DNA of 61,139 bases, taken from a virus. Both the position numbers and the translations under genes were made by a program. The notes beneath the pieces are model-generated. The model searched no databases. It was given only the letters and a program-made list of their open reading frames with translations, and was not told the DNA's origin. The stretch spans positions 1 to 61,139 of the IMG/VR virus record IMGVR_UViG_3300020141_000099; one strand, given 5' to 3'. Every line of letters starts with the position of its first letter. Positions within the stretch are counted from its first letter, which is position 1. Of this stretch, positions 57,707 through 61,139 are shown in pieces.

Positions 57707-58423
57707 TTAATTATTAGCCAAAGTAACGGTGTCATTGGTTACTGCAGTAGTGATATTCCACTTGACCCAAGACTCGTCAGCAAATTCGTGACCAGCTGAA
57801 CCATATTGTTTTAGTTTTGCCTTGCGGCCATTTAACTTCATAACATAGTATGTTTTACCGGCATAGTCAGTTGCTGTTAAATCAGCTTCGCCGGCTGCGT
57901 CGGCAACACCATCATACACTAATTTAACACGGCCAACACCTTCTGATGTAGCTACTAGATATTTGTTACTGCCTGTTTGACGGATAATATCGCCTAATAG
58001 ACGTGCTGTTCCACCAGTACCGGATACTAGACCAGCGGTACCACTAGCAGGAATATAAGCATATATAGCAAGACCGTTAGCACGAGCAGCCGCTGTTAAA
58101 CCAATTGCGTATGTGGCAGCAGATCCAGTTGTTGCTGGACTTACTGTTACAGTAACACTACCTGTTGAAGTATAACCACTACCTGCGTTTCCGACACTAA
58201 ATGCTGTTACGCGACGATCGGTGCCGATAGTTAATGTACCAGTGGCAGCTTGGCCGCCGGCAATTTGAGGTGTTGAACCTGCCCATGTATAGTTTGTTGT
58301 AGTAGAATATAGTGTACCTGTTGTAACTACCGCTACTGAAGCAAATCCTTCTCCGCCTACGCCTTCACCGTCTAACGCTACGTTAGTGTTGGCAAAAAAT
58401 TTCTTTTGAATTGGACGTCCCAT
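57707..58423 (-). CDS. 238-aa virion-type protein next to the capsid genes
   Basis: The protein starts MGRPIQKKFFANTN and has a Gly/Val-rich N-terminal region (GGEGFASVAVVTTG), then beta-strands, a Thr/Gly-rich domain (60-140), and a C-terminal 90 residues with YVMKLNGRKAKLKQYG and HEFADESWVKWN. I recall relatives with the same MGRPI start beside gp23 in uncultured phages, without function. Its own terminator and promoter with a structured leader mark it as a strong separate unit, like an abundant virion component. Head decoration is a guess. Confidence 0.8.
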   Translation of the reverse strand: MGRPIQKKFFANTNVALDGEGVGGEGFASVAVVTTGTLYSTTTNYTWAGSTPQIAGGQAATGTLTIGTDRRVTAFSVGNAGSGYTSTGSVTVTVSPATTGSAATYAIGLTAAARANGLAIYAYIPASGTAGLVSGTGGTARLLGDIIRQTGSNKYLVATSEGVGRVKLVYDGVADAAGEADLTATDYAGKTYYVMKLNGRKAKLKQYGSAGHEFADESWVKWNITTAVTNDTVTLANN

Positions 58424-58440
58424 TTTTTTCTCCTTATTTG

Positions 58441-58490
58441 GCTACAGGGCGTTCTATGCCCATACGCGGTGGGGACCGCATAACTGTAGT
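58441..58490 (-). promoter_or_regulatory. Structured 5' leader (three-way junction) of the 238-aa gene
   Basis: In the minus-strand RNA, CTACAG pairs with CTGTAG to enclose two hairpins: an 8-bp stem with a CCCC loop (TATGCGGT / ACCGCGTA, one G-U pair) and a GGGC/GCCC hairpin. It is GC-rich compared with its surroundings and lies between the GTTAAATA octamer and the AAGGAG ribosome-binding site. Confidence 0.55.
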
Positions 58491-58494
58491 CGTG

Positions 58495-58502
58495 TATTTA
58501 AC
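58495..58502 (-). promoter_or_regulatory. Late-promoter-like octamer GTTAAATA, 238-aa gene
   Basis: It immediately follows the gp23 terminator and precedes a structured leader of about 66 bases. It is the only promoter-like site in the 130-base gap. Confidence 0.5.
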
Positions 58503-58529
58503 AAAAAACCCGCCGAAGCGGGTTTTTTG
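58502..58529 (-). terminator. Strong intrinsic terminator after gp23
   Basis: The 11-bp stem AAAAAACCCGC / GCGGGTTTTTT (58503-58513 and 58518-58528) has, on the minus strand, a TTCG loop, the very stable UUCG tetraloop, followed by T. It ends the capsid transcript. Confidence 0.95.
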
Positions 58530-58553
58530 ATTGGTTTAAAGTAACTTTTCGAA

Positions 58554-59732
58554 TTAACGGAAAGAAACGTTTGCGCTTGTGATAGCAACTTTGCCTAGGT
58601 AGTCAGCTGCATTACCTAGAGAAGAAGCAGTGTTTGTCAACTCAACATAGCCGTAGCGTGTTAAGAAGCCAACTACTGGTTCGAATGTTGCTGGGTCTAG
58701 AACAACACCAGAACTCATTAGAGGAATGTAAGGGCAATAGAATGCCGCTGCATCAGCCTCGGAAGGTCCTTTGTAACCAATTAGACATTGGTTGTTGTCG
58801 TCTGTATCGCTTAGATAAGCATCAACATAGATTCTCATGCTGTTATTCAATGTACCAACAAACTTAGTGTTTGTAGGAGCTTCGAATGTACCTTCTGTTG
58901 TACGAGCAAATGCGCTTGTAGTAGCAGATTGTAGGATTGTCAAAGCCTGGTTAGAAATAACTGCCCAGTTAGCAGAACCACGACGTGTACGCTGAGCGAT
59001 CAAGTTAGCAACACGGTTGATCTGAACTGCCAATGCGGCATGCTCGTCACCAACGAATGTAGCTGTACCAGATACAGCGGCTTGGTCATAAGTTTGTTCA
59101 ACTGTGCCTAGAGCACGTAAAGAACCTAGAATTTCTTGGTCGATTTCAGCAGTAATTTCTTGTGCTAAAGCGGCCATGATTTCTGCTTCGATGTCAATAC
59201 CTTGCATAGCTTGAGCATCTTGTGCTGCCTCGAAAGTCCAACGAGCGCTTAGTTTACGAGACTTAGCTTCGACTGGTGCTTTCAAGATTTGAATGCTCAT
59301 ACGCTTGCCTGGTTGGCCTTCTAAGATAGAAGTTGTTTGAGCTTTCGGTGTTGCATTGTTGTTACCGGAGTAACCAGCTGCAATCTTGAATGGGCTTAGT
59401 GCCTCATCTCCAGCTACCACGGAATCGCCGCTTGATGTATCAGCGTAACGAACACGTAGAGTATGGATTTGTGCTACTGGGCCTGTCATTGGTTGAACAC
59501 CAACGATTTCGTTAGCAATAACGGTTGGCATAACACGACGAATAACTGGAAGAATAACGCGGTTTAAAGTTGCGATATTACCAGTGCTTGTAGCACCTGC
59601 GGATGCAGATTCTGCCAAGTACTTGCGTGTGTTTTCCAAGCAAACTGCCATTGAAGACTTACGTGTACCGGATAGGCCTTCAAGCAGAGCTTCTTTGGTC
59701 TCTGACCATCTTTCATTTAATAATTGTGACAT
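58554..59732 (-). CDS. 23: Major capsid protein gp23
   Basis: The protein is 392 aa (T4 gp23 is 521; those of aquatic relatives are shorter). It builds the capsid lattice. The HK97-type region is recognised by NRVILPVIRRVMPTVIANEI, VGVQPMTGPVAQIHTLRVRY, LSARWTFEAAQDAQAMQGID, QEITAEIDQEIL and NWAVISNQALTILQ. KYLAE (LAE, E41) near the N-terminus fits the LxE rule of gp21 protease cleavage, so the mature protein would start at Ser42. An AAGGAGAAG ribosome-binding site is present. It lies downstream of gp22 and is followed by a strong terminator. Confidence 0.97.
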   Translation of the reverse strand: MSQLLNERWSETKEALLEGLSGTRKSSMAVCLENTRKYLAESASAGATSTGNIATLNRVILPVIRRVMPTVIANEIVGVQPMTGPVAQIHTLRVRYADTSSGDSVVAGDEALSPFKIAAGYSGNNNATPKAQTTSILEGQPGKRMSIQILKAPVEAKSRKLSARWTFEAAQDAQAMQGIDIEAEIMAALAQEITAEIDQEILGSLRALGTVEQTYDQAAVSGTATFVGDEHAALAVQINRVANLIAQRTRRGSANWAVISNQALTILQSATTSAFARTTEGTFEAPTNTKFVGTLNNSMRIYVDAYLSDTDDNNQCLIGYKGPSEADAAAFYCPYIPLMSSGVVLDPATFEPVVGFLTRYGYVELTNTASSLGNAADYLGKVAITSANVSFR

Positions 59733-59758
59733 TTTATGTCTTCTCCTTGAATATTAAA

Positions 59759-60859
59759 TTATTTTAGTCCCGCTAATTTGCGGATATCTAAAATATTATC
59801 TGAGCCTACCTGTGGCTGTTTGTTTTCACGATCTCCAGTTACAACTGCGCTTTCAGATAGCATTTCTGGGGCTTTCGCCTTTACTGCTTTCTTCATACCG
59901 CCTTCCATAACTGCTGGTAGGTATTTGTCAAATGCTTCATTCAGTTTTGCAGTCTGTACAGACTCTAGCAATTCTTTCATGATTCCCTTTTTGTCAGCAC
60001 TTAGTGGTGCTAACAATTCCGCCATTACTTCTTTGCGATTAGCAACGTCATGAGCAACGCGGATTTCGCGGTCTTTAGACTCTACTAATTTTGCCTTTTC
60101 AGTAACAACAGATCTTGCTTCAGCTAGCTCTAGCTCTTTCTTTTCGATAACCTTTAACAGTTTTGATGTTTCAGATTTTTCGTTCAAGTAGCTTGTGCTG
60201 AACTCTTGAGCAAACGCTTCAAATAAACGACGACCGAATGAGTTTTCACGAGCTGAGTCGATGTCTTCCTTGAGCTGTTTCATCTCTTTGGTCAATGTCT
60301 TCTTAACTGTTTCTTCAACAATTCCGGCGCTACGTTTAATAAACTTAGCTCTAACTTCTTCAAATTTGCCTTTAGCTTCGCGGACTAGACGAACTTTAGC
60401 TTCAGCTAAATCGCGCTTGTCTACAGCAAACTCGTTTATTTCTCTTGCTAGAGCAGTTACAATGAACTGTTCTAACTTAGCAAAATTCTCACTAACTTTC
60501 TTACGATCGCTTTGGAACTCTACCATTTCCTTACCTAGCTGTTTTAGAATAAATGATTCCATAACTTTGGCATCACTACCCATCTTGCGTTGATAAGCAA
60601 CCTTAGCTTCCGCTAATGCTTTTTTATCTTCAGCAAGTTCAGCCATTTCAACGGCCAATCTCTCACCGACCATCTTGTCAAGTGCTTCAACCATTACGCT
60701 CTTATCATGAGAATAACGTTGAGCAAACTCTTCACGAAGTTCAGCAGTGACTTGGTCGCGATTCTCTTGAATCTTCTGATTTAAAGCAGATTCAATCATA
60801 GACTTATCGTCTTCTGACATCATGCCACTTTCGACCAGCTTATTGAATGCGTCCAACAT
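59759..60859 (-). CDS. 22: Prohead core scaffold gp22-like
   Basis: The protein is 366 aa (T4 gp22 is 269). It is very rich in charged residues and forms long coiled-coil helices (for example ELREEFAQRY, EMKQLKEDID, KLLKVIEKKELEL), as expected for the main scaffold that is degraded by gp21. Candidate protease sites include LVE at 8-10 and IQE at 30-32. The end DIRKLAGLK resembles the end of the 641-aa protein. It lies between gp21 and gp23, the T4 order, with an AAGGAGAC ribosome-binding site. Confidence 0.9.
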   Translation of the reverse strand: MLDAFNKLVESGMMSEDDKSMIESALNQKIQENRDQVTAELREEFAQRYSHDKSVMVEALDKMVGERLAVEMAELAEDKKALAEAKVAYQRKMGSDAKVMESFILKQLGKEMVEFQSDRKKVSENFAKLEQFIVTALAREINEFAVDKRDLAEAKVRLVREAKGKFEEVRAKFIKRSAGIVEETVKKTLTKEMKQLKEDIDSARENSFGRRLFEAFAQEFSTSYLNEKSETSKLLKVIEKKELELAEARSVVTEKAKLVESKDREIRVAHDVANRKEVMAELLAPLSADKKGIMKELLESVQTAKLNEAFDKYLPAVMEGGMKKAVKAKAPEMLSESAVVTGDRENKQPQVGSDNILDIRKLAGLK

Positions 60860-60871
60860 CGCTTTGTCTCC

Positions 60872-61139
60872 TTAGGGTTTTAACCCATTAATAATATTAA
60901 GCATCGCCTCGCGGAGATACTTCTGGGCCTTTGGATCTTGTTTTACCTCTTGCGCCACCCTAAACGCTCTACTACCGCCTCTCATATTCATAAGATGCTC
61001 GTAGACTGGTGTAGGATAAGCTCCTGGCGCACTTGGCTGGGCAACAATGTCCACAGTTACAATTTCAAAATCGCTAACGGTCCCTGAGGATTCATTAACA
61101 TTTCCGCTACCACGACTGCTTACACCTAATTTAACACCA
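60872..61139 (-). CDS. 21: Prohead protease gp21, C-terminal part
   Basis: The frame is open to the right edge and gives about 88 residues; the N-terminus is outside the window. The end LGVSSRGSG (near 61110) contains the serine region typical of the T4 prohead protease, followed by VDIVAQPSAP and a helix (KAQKYLREAMLNIINGLKP). gp21 cleaves gp22, gp23 and internal proteins after LxE-type sites during head maturation. An apparent GTG start at 61054 is not real because the upstream codons match the family. It ends 12 bases before gp22. Confidence 0.88.
   Translation of the reverse strand, partial: GVKLGVSSRGSGNVNESSGTVSDFEIVTVDIVAQPSAPGAYPTPVYEHLMNMRGGSRAFRVAQEVKQDPKAQKYLREAMLNIINGLKP

Noticed and set aside
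60872-61054. A separate 60-aa gene starting with GTG
   Set aside because: The frame is open upstream to the window edge and the upstream residues (GVSSRGSG) match gp21, so it is the end of a larger gene.

Overview
The window is a 61-kb piece of a T4-superfamily tailed phage (contractile-tailed, myovirus-type) genome. The evidence is a set of T4 core genes: UvsY (partial), UvsX, gp32, large and small terminase (gp17, gp16), gp4, gp19, gp18, gp1-type dNMP kinase, gp13, gp14, gp15, gp23, gp22 and a partial gp21. There are no host-type genes, tRNAs, rRNAs, insertion sequences or CRISPR arrays. The DNA is AT-rich and densely packed; no gap between genes exceeds about 135 bases. The sequence resembles phages known from marine and freshwater metagenomes, but nothing in the window fixes the host.

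Layout, left to right. (1) 1-2624, minus strand: recombination and replication genes uvsY, an 82-aa acidic protein, uvsX and gene 32. (2) 2757-15195, minus: a 641-aa unknown, gp17, a 409-aa unknown, a 192-aa protein with a T4-like capsid-targeting N-terminus, gp16, gp4, a 123-aa unknown, a tube-like baseplate/tail protein, gp19 and gp18. (3) 15299-20116: a mixed-strand island with an orphan HNH-like gene (+), gp1-type kinase (-), gp13 (-), then gp14-gp15-Nudix (+). (4) 20117-57632, minus: about 37 kb of adhesion or fibre genes with small structural genes and one 2-oxoglutarate/Fe(II) oxygenase. It includes five very large proteins (1088, 1858, 2190, 2444 and 2506 aa). (5) 57707-61139, minus: a 238-aa virion-type protein, gp23, gp22 and the C-terminal part of gp21, which runs off the right end. 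The usual 13-23 order of T4 is rearranged: 18-19 lie upstream of 16-17, and gp21-22-23 are separated from them by the fibre block.

Transcription appears organised by a recurrent late-promoter-like octamer, NNTAAATA (including exact TATAAATA), placed just upstream of genes and often directly after an intrinsic terminator. In six genes (641-aa, gp17, tube-like protein, gp13, gp14, 107-aa) the octamer sits only 5 or 7 bases from the ATG with no usable Shine-Dalgarno sequence. With T4-like start-site spacing, these mRNAs would be leaderless.

The most unusual content is the fibre block. Two giant proteins (2190 and 2444 aa) are built from 8 and 10 copies of an apparently undescribed repeat of about 160 residues with the core KCxRDxG. 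They share a beta-helix-like N-terminal module, a central module and a C-terminal module. Several other fibre proteins share TGALVVxGGVGIGG-type repeats and at least two further modules. A collagen-like, S74-autocleaved fibre of 2506 aa lies four genes from a prolyl-4-hydroxylase-like oxygenase. These suggest a modular, recombining host-recognition apparatus.
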